This document shows positions 6,805-14,233 of a stretch of DNA of 20,788 nucleotides, piece after piece; position 1 is the first letter of the stretch; the number at the start of each line of letters is the position of its first letter. A program made the translations under genes and the position numbers. Below the pieces are notes generated by a model. The model was not told the DNA's origin. It worked only from the letters and a program-made list of their open reading frames with translations, and did not search any database. Origin of the DNA: Azohydromonas lata NBRC 102462 (lineage in GTDB: Bacteria; Pseudomonadota; Gammaproteobacteria; Burkholderiales; Burkholderiaceae_C); the NCBI GenBank assembly GCA_945878385.1, contig CAMCTE010000023.1, positions 1 through 20,788 on the forward strand, written 5' to 3'.

Positions 6805-8430
6805 ATGTCCCACCAAAAAATCCTCATCCTCGACTTCGGTTCGCAAGTCACGCAGCTGATTGCCCGCCGGGTTCGCGAGGCCCAGGTGTATTGCGAAATC
6901 CACCCCAATGATGTGGGCGAGGAATTCATCCGCGCCTTCGCGCCGCAGGGCATCATTCTCTCGGGGTCACACGCCAGCACCTACGAAGACCACGAACTGC
7001 GCGCACCCCAGGCCGTGTTCGACCTGGGCGTGCCGGTGCTGGGCATCTGCTATGGCATGCAGACCATGGCCGTGCAATTGGGTGGCAAGGTGGAATGGAG
7101 CGATACGCGGGAATTCGGCTATGCCGAGGTGCGCGCCAGAGGCCACACGAAGCTGTTCGACGGCATTGAGGATTTCCGCACCGCCGAAGGCCACGGCATG
7201 CTCAAGGTGTGGATGAGCCACGGCGACAAGGTCACCGAACTGCCCCCGGGCTTCAAGCTGATGGCCAGTACCCCCAGTTGCCCCATCGCCGGCATGGCCG
7301 ATGAATCACGCGGCCTGTATGCGGTGCAGTTCCACCCCGAGGTTACCCACACCTTGCGCGGGGCCGAAATCTTTCACCGTTTCGTGCGCGACATTTGCGC
7401 TTGCCGTGGCGACTGGATCATGGGTGACTACATCGCCGAGGCGGTGGCTCGCATTCGTGAACAGGTGGGCGATGAGGAAGTCATCCTGGGCCTGTCTGGC
7501 GGCGTGGATTCCAGTGTGGCTGCGGCCCTCATTCACCGCGCCATTGGTGAACAACTCACCTGCGTCTTCGTCGACCACGGGTTGCTGCGCCTGAACGAAG
7601 GCGACATGGTGATGGAGATGTTCGCGGGCAAGCTGCACGCCAAGGTGGTGCGCGTGGACGCCAGCGAACTCTTCATGGGCGAACTGGCCGGCGTGAGTGA
7701 CCCTGAAGCCAAGCGCAAGATCATCGGGCGCCTGTTCGTGGATGTCTTCAAGGCCGAAGCAGCCAAGCTCAAGGCCGAGGGGCAGGGCGGTGCGGCCTCT
7801 TCAACGGTCAAGGGGGCTACCTTCTTGGCTCAAGGCACCATCTACCCCGATGTGGTGGAAAGTGGCGGCACCAAGACCAAGAAGGCCACCACCATCAAGA
7901 GCCACCACAATGTGGGCGGTCTGCCCGAGCAGCTGGGGCTGAAGCTGCTGGAGCCCCTGCGCGAGTTGTTCAAGGACGAGGTACGCGCCCTGGGTGTGGC
8001 CCTGGGCCTGCCGCATGAGATGGTGTACCGCCATCCCTTCCCAGGCCCCGGCCTGGGCGTGCGCATCCTGGGCGAAGTCAAGCGCAACTATGCCGATCTG
8101 CTGCGCCGAGCCGACCACATCTTCATCGAGGAGCTGCGCCGAGAAATCGACCCGCACACCGGCAAGAGCTGGTACGACCTGACCAGCCAGGCCTTTGCGG
8201 TGTTCTTGCCCGTCAAGAGCGTGGGCGTGATGGGCGACGGCCGCACCTATGACTATGTTGTGGCCTTGCGCGCCGTGCAGACCAGCGACTTCATGACCGC
8301 CGATTGGGCCGAGCTGCCCTACGCGCTGCTCAAGCGCACCAGCAGCCGCATCATCAATGAAGTGCGCGGCATCAACCGCGTGACCTACGATGTGTCGAGC
8401 AAGCCGCCGGCCACGATCGAGTGGGAATAG
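6805..8430 (+). CDS. guaA: GMP synthase (glutamine-hydrolysing)
   Basis: This 541-residue enzyme converts XMP to GMP with ATP and glutamine. The N-terminal class I glutamine amidotransferase domain has the nucleophile in GICYGMQ (C82) and the partners H177 and E179 in QFHPEVTHT. The ATP pyrophosphatase domain has the PP-loop LSGGVDSS (S231-S236). The C-terminal dimerisation domain carries the XMP-binding sequence HPFPGPGLGVRILGE and the invariant end KPPATIEWE. The length is a little over the E. coli enzyme (525), because of a short insertion rich in glycine and lysine around residues 325-345 (EGQGGAASSTVKGAT). The upstream leader carries three tandem decamers. It is probably transcribed from the guaB promoter through the intervening transporter gene; no separate promoter was recognised in the 48-base gap. 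Confidence 0.97.
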   Translation: MSHQKILILDFGSQVTQLIARRVREAQVYCEIHPNDVGEEFIRAFAPQGIILSGSHASTYEDHELRAPQAVFDLGVPVLGICYGMQTMAVQLGGKVEWSDTREFGYAEVRARGHTKLFDGIEDFRTAEGHGMLKVWMSHGDKVTELPPGFKLMASTPSCPIAGMADESRGLYAVQFHPEVTHTLRGAEIFHRFVRDICACRGDWIMGDYIAEAVARIREQVGDEEVILGLSGGVDSSVAAALIHRAIGEQLTCVFVDHGLLRLNEGDMVMEMFAGKLHAKVVRVDASELFMGELAGVSDPEAKRKIIGRLFVDVFKAEAAKLKAEGQGGAASSTVKGATFLAQGTIYPDVVESGGTKTKKATTIKSHHNVGGLPEQLGLKLLEPLRELFKDEVRALGVALGLPHEMVYRHPFPGPGLGVRILGEVKRNYADLLRRADHIFIEELRREIDPHTGKSWYDLTSQAFAVFLPVKSVGVMGDGRTYDYVVALRAVQTSDFMTADWAELPYALLKRTSSRIINEVRGINRVTYDVSSKPPATIEWE

Positions 8431-8469
8431 TGCGTCGGCTTCCCGTCCACTGAGCATCGCCTGCACCGC

Positions 8470-8952
8470 ATGACCATCGACGACGCACACTGGATGCGCC
8501 TGGCCCTGCAGCAGGCCCAGCTGGCGCGAGAGCAAGGTGAGGTACCGGTGGGTGCGGTCTTGGTGCGCGACGGCGCGTGGGTCTGCGGTGGTTACAACCA
8601 ACCGATCACCCTGCACGACCCGAGCGCCCATGCCGAAATGCAGGCCTTGCGCGCCGCGGGTGCGGCCTTGGGCAACTATCGGCTGCCGGGGCTGACGCTG
8701 TATGTGACCCTGGAGCCCTGCGCCATGTGCGCCATGGCCCTTCTGCATGCGCGCATCTCGCGCGTTGTGTTTGCCGCTTCAGACCCCAAGACCGGCGCGG
8801 CCGGCTCGATCCTTGATCTGTTTGCCTACCCGCAACTCAACCACCACACCACGGTCGAAGGTGGTGTGTTGGCCAACGAAGCTGCGGCGCTGCTGCAAGA
8901 TTTTTTCCGCGAGCGCCGCAAGGCCCAGCGGTCCACTGGATCCACCGCATGA
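8470..8952 (+). CDS. tadA: tRNA-specific adenosine deaminase TadA
   Basis: This 160-residue zinc-dependent deaminase makes inosine at position 34 of tRNA-Arg(ACG), and is normally essential. The cytidine/deoxycytidylate deaminase fold is complete. The zinc histidine and proton-shuttling glutamate are in SAHAEMQAL (H54, E56). The two zinc cysteines are in EPCAMCAMALLHARI (C84, C87). VPVGAVLVRDG and the VVFAASDPKTGAAGS segment are TadA-specific. It follows guaA by 39 bases. Its stop overlaps the next start in an ATGA, so tadA and ldcA are translationally coupled. I see no good Shine-Dalgarno in front of the ATG at 8470, but the N terminus aligns with the family as recalled. Confidence 0.95.
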   Translation: MTIDDAHWMRLALQQAQLAREQGEVPVGAVLVRDGAWVCGGYNQPITLHDPSAHAEMQALRAAGAALGNYRLPGLTLYVTLEPCAMCAMALLHARISRVVFAASDPKTGAAGSILDLFAYPQLNHHTTVEGGVLANEAAALLQDFFRERRKAQRSTGSTA

Positions 8953-9875
8953 GCCACCCCAAGAACCTGATCATCTTTGCCGCATCGGGGGTGGAGACTC
9001 GCCGGGCGCACCTGCAGCGGGCCCGACGCCGCTTGCAACACCTGGGCTACACCGTCACCGAAGACCAGAGCACCCGGCTGCGCCATCAACGCTTTGCCGG
9101 CACAGACGAACAGCGACTGGCCACGCTGCACCGGGTGGCCGATGCCGCCCCGTCGGTGGCGCTGGCCTGTCGCGGTGGTTACGGCATGACACGCCTTCTG
9201 GACGCCATTGACTGGACGCGCCTGAAGCGCAGCGTCGACCAGGGGACGCGCTGGATGGGCTACAGCGACATGACCGCGCTCAGCCTCGGCCTGCTGGCCC
9301 ACACGGGTGCTCCTACGTGGCACGGCCCGATGGCGGCCGAAGATTTCGGGCGCGAGATGGGCCCGGATGCCGACCTCGACGAGGCCAATGAGATCACCTG
9401 CGAGACCTTCGATCAGGCCATGTCCGGCGAATTGGAGGCCCTGGGTTTTCGCACATCCAAGGGCCATGACGGGTTCACCGCGAGTGGCCGTCTGTGGGGC
9501 GGCAATCTCAGTATGGTGTGCAGCCTGCTGGGAACCCCACACATGCCACGCATGAAGGGCGGCATCCTGTTTCTGGAAGATGTGGGCGAACCTCCCTACC
9601 GCGTGGAGCGCATGTTGCTGCAACTGGCGCAGGCCGGTGTGTTGGCGCAGCAGCGCGCCGTCTTGCTGGGGCAATTTACCGCCTGGAAGGCCTCACCCCT
9701 GGACCGCGGCTACGGGCTGCGCCAAGTGTGGCAGCGCCTGGCTGAGGTGTGTGCCTTGCCCTTGATCACAGGCTTGCCGGTGGGGCATGTGCCGCTGAAT
9801 ATGGCCTTGCCCCAGGGGCAGGCCGTGCGGCTTCAAGTGGAGAAGCAGACGGCCTACCTGCTGTTTCAGGACTGA
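8949..9875 (+). CDS. ldcA: LD-carboxypeptidase (muramoyl-tetrapeptide carboxypeptidase), peptidase S66
   Basis: This 308-residue cytoplasmic serine peptidase removes the terminal D-alanine from L,D-linked tetrapeptides during peptidoglycan recycling. The related MccF enzymes instead cleave microcin C analogues. The S66 layout is seen in order: RGGYGMTRLLDAID, the nucleophile elbow MGYSDMTAL (S106), HGPMAAEDF, the catalytic glutamate in ILFLEDVGEPPYRVERML (E210), and the catalytic histidine in GLPVGHVPLNMALPQG (H280). The S-E-H spacing is close to the S115/E217/H285 I recall for the Pseudomonas aeruginosa enzyme. No signal peptide is seen, as expected. The ATG overlaps the tadA stop. LdcA is preferred over MccF because of the housekeeping context, though sequence alone separates the two poorly. 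Confidence 0.9.
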   Translation: MSHPKNLIIFAASGVETRRAHLQRARRRLQHLGYTVTEDQSTRLRHQRFAGTDEQRLATLHRVADAAPSVALACRGGYGMTRLLDAIDWTRLKRSVDQGTRWMGYSDMTALSLGLLAHTGAPTWHGPMAAEDFGREMGPDADLDEANEITCETFDQAMSGELEALGFRTSKGHDGFTASGRLWGGNLSMVCSLLGTPHMPRMKGGILFLEDVGEPPYRVERMLLQLAQAGVLAQQRAVLLGQFTAWKASPLDRGYGLRQVWQRLAEVCALPLITGLPVGHVPLNMALPQGQAVRLQVEKQTAYLLFQD

Positions 9876-9882
9876 AGATTCC

Positions 9883-9908
9883 GGGCTGCGGATACTGAAC
9901 CGCAGCCC
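9883..9908. terminator. Hairpin between convergent ldcA and S9 peptidase genes
   Basis: GGGCTGCGG (9883-9891) and CCGCAGCCC (9900-9908) form a perfect 9-bp GC-rich stem with an 8-base loop. It lies 7 bases after the ldcA stop and 12 bases beyond the peptidase stop on the other strand. No uridine run follows on either side, so it may be an imperfect bidirectional terminator or mainly a 3'-end stabiliser. Confidence 0.6.
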
Positions 9909-9920
9909 AGCGCCCCATAG

Positions 9921-12026
9921 TCAGCGCACCGGCGCCAGGGCTTGATCCAGGAACTTGAGCATGCGCTCGTAGAGCTCCACATTCACGGCCTGTACTCCGT
10001 AGCCGTGGCCCTCGCCCTTGCCCACGAAATAATCCTTCACCGGGTTGCCTGCTGCGGCCAGCGCATCGGCCATGCGTTTGGCCTGTGCCGGCGGGGTGCG
10101 GGCATCCTGCTCACCCACATACATGAAGACCGGAATCTTGATGCGGTCGGCCTGGAACAGCGGCGATTGCTCGCGCACCTTGGGGTCGTCGAAGTCCTTG
10201 ACGCCCTGAACCTTGCGCCAGTATTCGACCGCCGCAGGCGAGAAGGAATAGTCGGCCCGCTCGCGCTGGAATTTCAAATCCGTCACCGGCAAGCCGGAGA
10301 TGGCGCAGGCGAAGGGGTTGGTGGGCCGAGTAGCGGCCTGCAGGGCAGCATAGCCCCCGTAGCTGGCACCCGAGATGCAGATGCGCTTGGGGTCAGCAAA
10401 ACCCTGATCAATGGCCCAGGTCACCGCGTCTTCGTGGTCTTCAGACATTTGCTGCCCATAGGTGCCAAAGCCCGCGTAATAGAGCTTGGAGCCCAACTCC
10501 GGCGTGATGCGGAAGTTGGGCAAGACCACCGCATAGCCGCGTGAGGCCAGTACCTGCGCTTCGCGCACTCCGAAGGAAGGCCCGTAGCGGCCACCTTGAA
10601 CCACATCGCGCGCGAACGGCCCGCCATGGATGTGCACGATGGTGGGCAACTTCTGTCCGGCTTGGTGGTTCTTGGGCAGCACCACATAGGAGGGAATATC
10701 CAGTCCGTCACGGGTCTTCAACCGAAATGGCTTGACCGCCGCCAGCTTGCCCTCCAGCCACGGGCGCGACGCACCCACCTCTTCGATGCGCTTGGTTTGC
10801 TTGTCGTACAGGTACAAGCGCCCAGGCAGCGTGTCAGAGTAACTGCTGATGAGCACACGGGAGGCCAGCCGCGTGCCCGACAGGACATTGGAGCGGTCCG
10901 GCCAAGTCGCGTCCACGGAGGCCTGGATCTTTTCCATGGTCTCGTCCACCCACAGCATCTGAGGCTTGTCCGCGTCAATGCGCAAGCCGGCCAGTGCACC
11001 GGTTTCAGGGTCAAACACCAGGCTGTTCAGCGACGCCCCCTGGGGTGAAGCACCCAGGTCGTACTGCGGGTGTTGAGCCACCATTTCCACCATCTTGCGG
11101 TCATTGGGGTTGTAGCGGTAGATGGCCATGTTGGCGCGGCCTTCATTGCTGGCCACATACAGGTGCACATCGTCGGTGTCGAACGCCAAGGGCACGAAGG
11201 CCGGCGGCTGCGTCTCATCAAAGCGGGCAAGCTCCTGCCAGGGGGAGTCGGCATCGCGCCGGTAGTGCACGATGCGCTGCGTGCTGCTGCCCTTGCCACT
11301 GGCGACGGCTACCCGGGGCACCAGTTTGCTGTCCAGCACCCAGGAACTGATGCGGTCACCAGGCCGCCCAGCCGTCAGCAGACGGTGCCGCCCGGTGCTC
11401 AAGTTGATGCGGTACAGATCAAAGGAGTCGTCATTGGCCACCACAGCCGAGACGATCATTTCATCGGCCGAGCCCGGAATGTTGCGCAGCGGTTGCATGG
11501 CCATGAAGCCACCCGTCTCGCTCTTCATCAACTGGCTGGCCGTGCGCGCCAATTGCCGCTCTTCAGTGCCATCGCGCTTGATCACGAACAGCCCGCCGGC
11601 CCGGGGCGCGTCTTGGCCCGATGGCGCATTGAGTTGAACCGCGCTGTACAGGATGCGTTCATTGCCTACCCAGCGCAGGCGGCCCAGGTCGATGTTGTCG
11701 TAGCGGGTGAGCACCGAGGCCTTGCGCGTGTCCAGGTCGATCACGACCAGGTTCAGCCGGCTGTTGACCGCCGAGAGCGTGGCCAGATAGCGGCCGTTGG
11801 GCGACAGCACGGCTTCCGAAAATTCCGGCCGGCGGAAGAAGTCTTCGAGCTTGATCAGGCCAGAGGCCTGCACCTGAACCGTCGCCGTGGGGGCTTCGGT
11901 CTGCGCCTTGGCTGCGCCGGCCCAACAAGCCAAAGAGGCTGTCAGGCCAAGGGCCAAGGCCCGCCAACCACCGCCGCGAACGCGGTTGATCCATCCCCAA
12001 CCGCGGTTCTTGCCCGTACGCTTCAT
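9921..12026 (-). CDS. Exported S9 family peptidase (prolyl oligopeptidase type)
   Basis: This 701-residue serine peptidase starts with a signal peptide: basic MKRTGKNRG, hydrophobic ALALGLTASLACWAG, likely cleavage AKA|Q at 41/42. It should act in the periplasm or at the envelope. Residues of about 60-430 form a beta-propeller of WD-like blades (LSPNGRYLATLSAVNSRLN, GLFVIKRDGTEERQL, LYLYDKQTKRIEEV) that restricts access to short peptides in this family. The C-terminal alpha/beta-hydrolase domain has HIHGGPFA for the oxyanion side, the nucleophile in ISGASYGGYAA (S555), aspartate in VGEQDARTPP (D641) and histidine in GEGHGYG (H674). The start at 12026 is chosen because AGGGGAG lies 9 bases upstream; an ATG two codons earlier is only 3 bases from it. 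It is the last gene of the leftward set, 41 bases after the methyltransferase stop. Dipeptidyl-peptidase, acylaminoacyl-peptidase and isopeptidase activities are all possible. Confidence 0.88.
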   Translation of the reverse strand: MKRTGKNRGWGWINRVRGGGWRALALGLTASLACWAGAAKAQTEAPTATVQVQASGLIKLEDFFRRPEFSEAVLSPNGRYLATLSAVNSRLNLVVIDLDTRKASVLTRYDNIDLGRLRWVGNERILYSAVQLNAPSGQDAPRAGGLFVIKRDGTEERQLARTASQLMKSETGGFMAMQPLRNIPGSADEMIVSAVVANDDSFDLYRINLSTGRHRLLTAGRPGDRISSWVLDSKLVPRVAVASGKGSSTQRIVHYRRDADSPWQELARFDETQPPAFVPLAFDTDDVHLYVASNEGRANMAIYRYNPNDRKMVEMVAQHPQYDLGASPQGASLNSLVFDPETGALAGLRIDADKPQMLWVDETMEKIQASVDATWPDRSNVLSGTRLASRVLISSYSDTLPGRLYLYDKQTKRIEEVGASRPWLEGKLAAVKPFRLKTRDGLDIPSYVVLPKNHQAGQKLPTIVHIHGGPFARDVVQGGRYGPSFGVREAQVLASRGYAVVLPNFRITPELGSKLYYAGFGTYGQQMSEDHEDAVTWAIDQGFADPKRICISGASYGGYAALQAATRPTNPFACAISGLPVTDLKFQRERADYSFSPAAVEYWRKVQGVKDFDDPKVREQSPLFQADRIKIPVFMYVGEQDARTPPAQAKRMADALAAAGNPVKDYFVGKGEGHGYGVQAVNVELYERMLKFLDQALAPVR

Positions 12027-12035
12027 CTCCATGTG

Positions 12036-12042
12036 CTCCCCT
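12036..12042 (-). promoter_or_regulatory. Ribosome binding site of the S9 peptidase gene
   Basis: The minus strand reads AGGGGAG. The spacing is 3 bases to the ATG at 12032 and 9 bases to the ATG at 12026, which favours the downstream start. Confidence 0.6.
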
Positions 12043-12067
12043 GTATGAACGATACGCAGTCCGTAGA

Positions 12068-13048
12068 TCAAGCTGCGCTGCGAAGGTTCCATGCGACCGT
12101 ACCGATGCCGCAGTCCAAGCGCTCCAGCTCCAAGTGCTTCAGGCCCGCGGATTCCTGCAGTGTGGTGCGCCAATGTGCAGCGGCTGTTTCATCCAAGGCA
12201 CTGGCCAACATCTGGTCCAGGCGCCGGCGCTCACCTTCGTACACCGCCTGTAGCTGTTCCAAGGCGCGCTGCGCTGCGGGCTCGCCCACTGTCTTGAGGT
12301 CGCGAATCACCTGGGTGGTCGCGCGCAACAGATCCATCAGTACCGCACTGGGCCGCCCACGGTCTTCCATCACCTGTTTGAGGCGGTCCACACCAGCGTT
12401 GTAGGCGTCGCGCGTCTCCACGCCATGCATCATCCGCTGCACCGGGTCTGCAGGTGCGGTGGCCAGTGCGCTCACCAAGTCTTTCGCAAGCGCGGGCAAG
12501 CGCACATCCTCCAGTGCCATCCGCAGGTCGCCGGCATGTTCGCGACTGACAGCGTCGATCACCGAACCGCGCGCGTGCAGGACCGCATTGAAGAATCCGT
12601 TGAGGCGCAGCCAACGAGGCACTGCTTGTGCAATCGACCGCAACGGCAAATACTCCAGCCCAAAGTTGCTCACCAAGGCATCCACCGGGCCATGAGGCGG
12701 CTCAGCGGTGTCGAAGGGCGTCTGGTCCAGCACCCGAATCGAAGCGGGCAGGGCGTGCTGCCAGGCGCTCCCCAAGTGGGCGGCATCGATGCACCACCAA
12801 ACAGCCGGCGGCGCGGGTGTCCATCCAAGGCTGGACATCAGCCGGGCCAGAATGGCCGGGCCGCTTCCCACATCGGCGATGGCGCCGGCCAACTGCAGCG
12901 CAGGGATCTGCGATTGCCAATGGGTGCGCAAAGCCGTGGCCACTGGGTCACTGGCCAGAAGATCGATGGAGCCGGTGAGGGTCTGTTGCCAATGTTGGCT
13001 CCAGGCGCGGCTTGGGTCTGCAGCAAGCGGGAGTTCGGCGAGGGTCAT
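12068..13048 (-). CDS. Class I SAM-dependent methyltransferase-like protein
   Basis: In this 326-residue protein the N-terminal half has a Rossmann methyltransferase layout. The SAM-binding motif I is IADVGSGPA (residues 57-65). An acidic residue ends strand 2 (WWCIDAAH, D88), and a motif IV-like strand reads ALVSNFGLEYLP (residues 124-135). The next helix and strand (VPRWLRLNGFFNAVLHA) complete the sheet. Residues of about 170-300 are a charged, mostly helical extension of unknown role, before a final strand (TVAWNLRSAA). No closer family is recognised, and the methyl acceptor is unknown. The start ATG forms an ATGA with the stop of the hydroxylase gene and has no Shine-Dalgarno, so it should depend on translation of that gene. 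This coupling is the best clue that the two act on one pathway. Confidence 0.7.
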   Translation of the reverse strand: MTLAELPLAADPSRAWSQHWQQTLTGSIDLLASDPVATALRTHWQSQIPALQLAGAIADVGSGPAILARLMSSLGWTPAPPAVWWCIDAAHLGSAWQHALPASIRVLDQTPFDTAEPPHGPVDALVSNFGLEYLPLRSIAQAVPRWLRLNGFFNAVLHARGSVIDAVSREHAGDLRMALEDVRLPALAKDLVSALATAPADPVQRMMHGVETRDAYNAGVDRLKQVMEDRGRPSAVLMDLLRATTQVIRDLKTVGEPAAQRALEQLQAVYEGERRRLDQMLASALDETAAAHWRTTLQESAGLKHLELERLDCGIGTVAWNLRSAA

Positions 13049-14145
13049 GCTTTTGAAGTAAATCCGAGACCACCGCAGGGTGGCGACTCCAGGTCGGTGA
13101 GGGTGGTAATCAACGCCGCAAAAGCCTCGCGCTCCACAGCACTGAGCTCAGGATGCCAGGCATCGGTCAGCAGGATGCCGCGCACGTCGTCGCTGGGGTT
13201 CTCGGCCGCGTGCAAGAACGTGTCGTCAAAGGCGAACACTTCGCCTTCCTGCCAGTAGTGGCGCCCTACGCCCACCAGTTCAAGGTAGCACCCGGGCGGC
13301 ACCTGCAGAGGCAGGTGCACCACCAGGCGCGCATTGGTCACGCCGTGGTGCGGCTCGATCCGGGTGTGGGGCTGCAAAATGGAAAAGCAGGTTTCAGGCG
13401 ATTGGCGTGCGATACGGCAACGATCCGCTGCGTCGAGTACGCCACTGGTGTGCGGATAGCGGGCATGGGTCTTGGCATAGCGCACACCGTGACGGTCAAA
13501 GAAGATGGCGTCCCACGAGGCCAGCGCACCGCCGCTGACATAGTCGCGGGCCTTGTCCTGGGGCAATTCACCCATGAAGGGTTCGTGCGGGTCGTGCTCG
13601 CGCAAGGCGTACTCGAATTCCTCACGGATGGCTGCATAAGCGGCAGCCAAATCACGCGCCAACTCGATGCGCTTGGCGTCTACAAAGCCGCCGGTGGAAA
13701 GGCCCGGTATGTAGAGCACCTTGGGCTGTTGTGTTGGGTGGCTGGAAAACACGCGAGCCTGACCCAAGTACCCCGCCAGCGCGCGGTCGATGCGAAACAG
13801 GGCGGCACTGCCGTGTTGATTGCGCAGTGCTTGAAGGCTGTCCTTCAGCCATTGCGCACGGCCTTGGGCCAGCTCAGCCGAGGTCGCGCGCAGGGCCTCT
13901 GCGTCTGGGAGTCCCACCGTCGACAGCGCATAGGCGTCCCATTGGGCCGGCAAGCGAAGCCCAGCCTGAAACCAGGCCTGCAGGGCACTTCGCTCGTCAC
14001 CACAGGCCCGCCAATGCATGGCCAGTTGCATCCAGGTGTAGACGCAGGACTCAGCCTGAATGCTCAGGTCCAAGGCCCGTTCGGGCGCTTGGCCCAGGAA
14101 TTCGGATTGCCGCTGCAGGCGCTCGATCAGCGGGGGCAAGATCAT
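13045..14145 (-). CDS. Aspartyl/asparaginyl beta-hydroxylase domain protein (2-oxoglutarate/Fe(II) oxygenase)
   Basis: The protein has 366 residues. The C-terminal half (about 150-355) is an AspH-type 2-oxoglutarate oxygenase, a family that hydroxylates the beta-carbon of Asp or Asn, or free or peptidyl substrates in bacteria. The iron histidines are in PHHGVTNARLVVHL (H267) and DDTFLHAAEN (H312), and the 2-oxoglutarate arginine is in VRGILLTDAWHPEL (R322). Their spacing of 45 and 10 residues nearly matches human AspH (H679, H725, R735, from memory). The N-terminal portion is helical with a TPR-like repeat (TWMQLAMHWRACGDERSALQAWFQAGL), probably for partner binding. No signal peptide is seen, so it is cytoplasmic. 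The ATG at 14145 is chosen; a TTG at 14154 is in frame. Neither has a clear Shine-Dalgarno. It sits just after the TBDT1 terminator and overlaps the methyltransferase gene. Confidence 0.85.
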   Translation of the reverse strand: MILPPLIERLQRQSEFLGQAPERALDLSIQAESCVYTWMQLAMHWRACGDERSALQAWFQAGLRLPAQWDAYALSTVGLPDAEALRATSAELAQGRAQWLKDSLQALRNQHGSAALFRIDRALAGYLGQARVFSSHPTQQPKVLYIPGLSTGGFVDAKRIELARDLAAAYAAIREEFEYALREHDPHEPFMGELPQDKARDYVSGGALASWDAIFFDRHGVRYAKTHARYPHTSGVLDAADRCRIARQSPETCFSILQPHTRIEPHHGVTNARLVVHLPLQVPPGCYLELVGVGRHYWQEGEVFAFDDTFLHAAENPSDDVRGILLTDAWHPELSAVEREAFAALITTLTDLESPPCGGLGFTSKA

Positions 14146-14177
14146 GGGGTGCAAGCGTAGCGCAATTCATGCAGCCG

Positions 14178-14209
14178 AAAAAAAGGGGAGCCCTTGCGGG
14201 CTCCCCTTT
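14178..14209 (-). terminator. Rho-independent terminator after TBDT1
   Basis: Read on the minus strand, a 12-bp stem AAAGGGGAGCCC / GGGCTCCCCTTT with a 4-base loop is followed directly by a run of seven thymines. It lies 24 bases after the TBDT1 stop. This is the strongest terminator in the window. The next minus-strand gene starts only 33 bases beyond it. Confidence 0.9.
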
Positions 14210-14233
14210 AGGACAGACTGAATCCGGGAAGGA

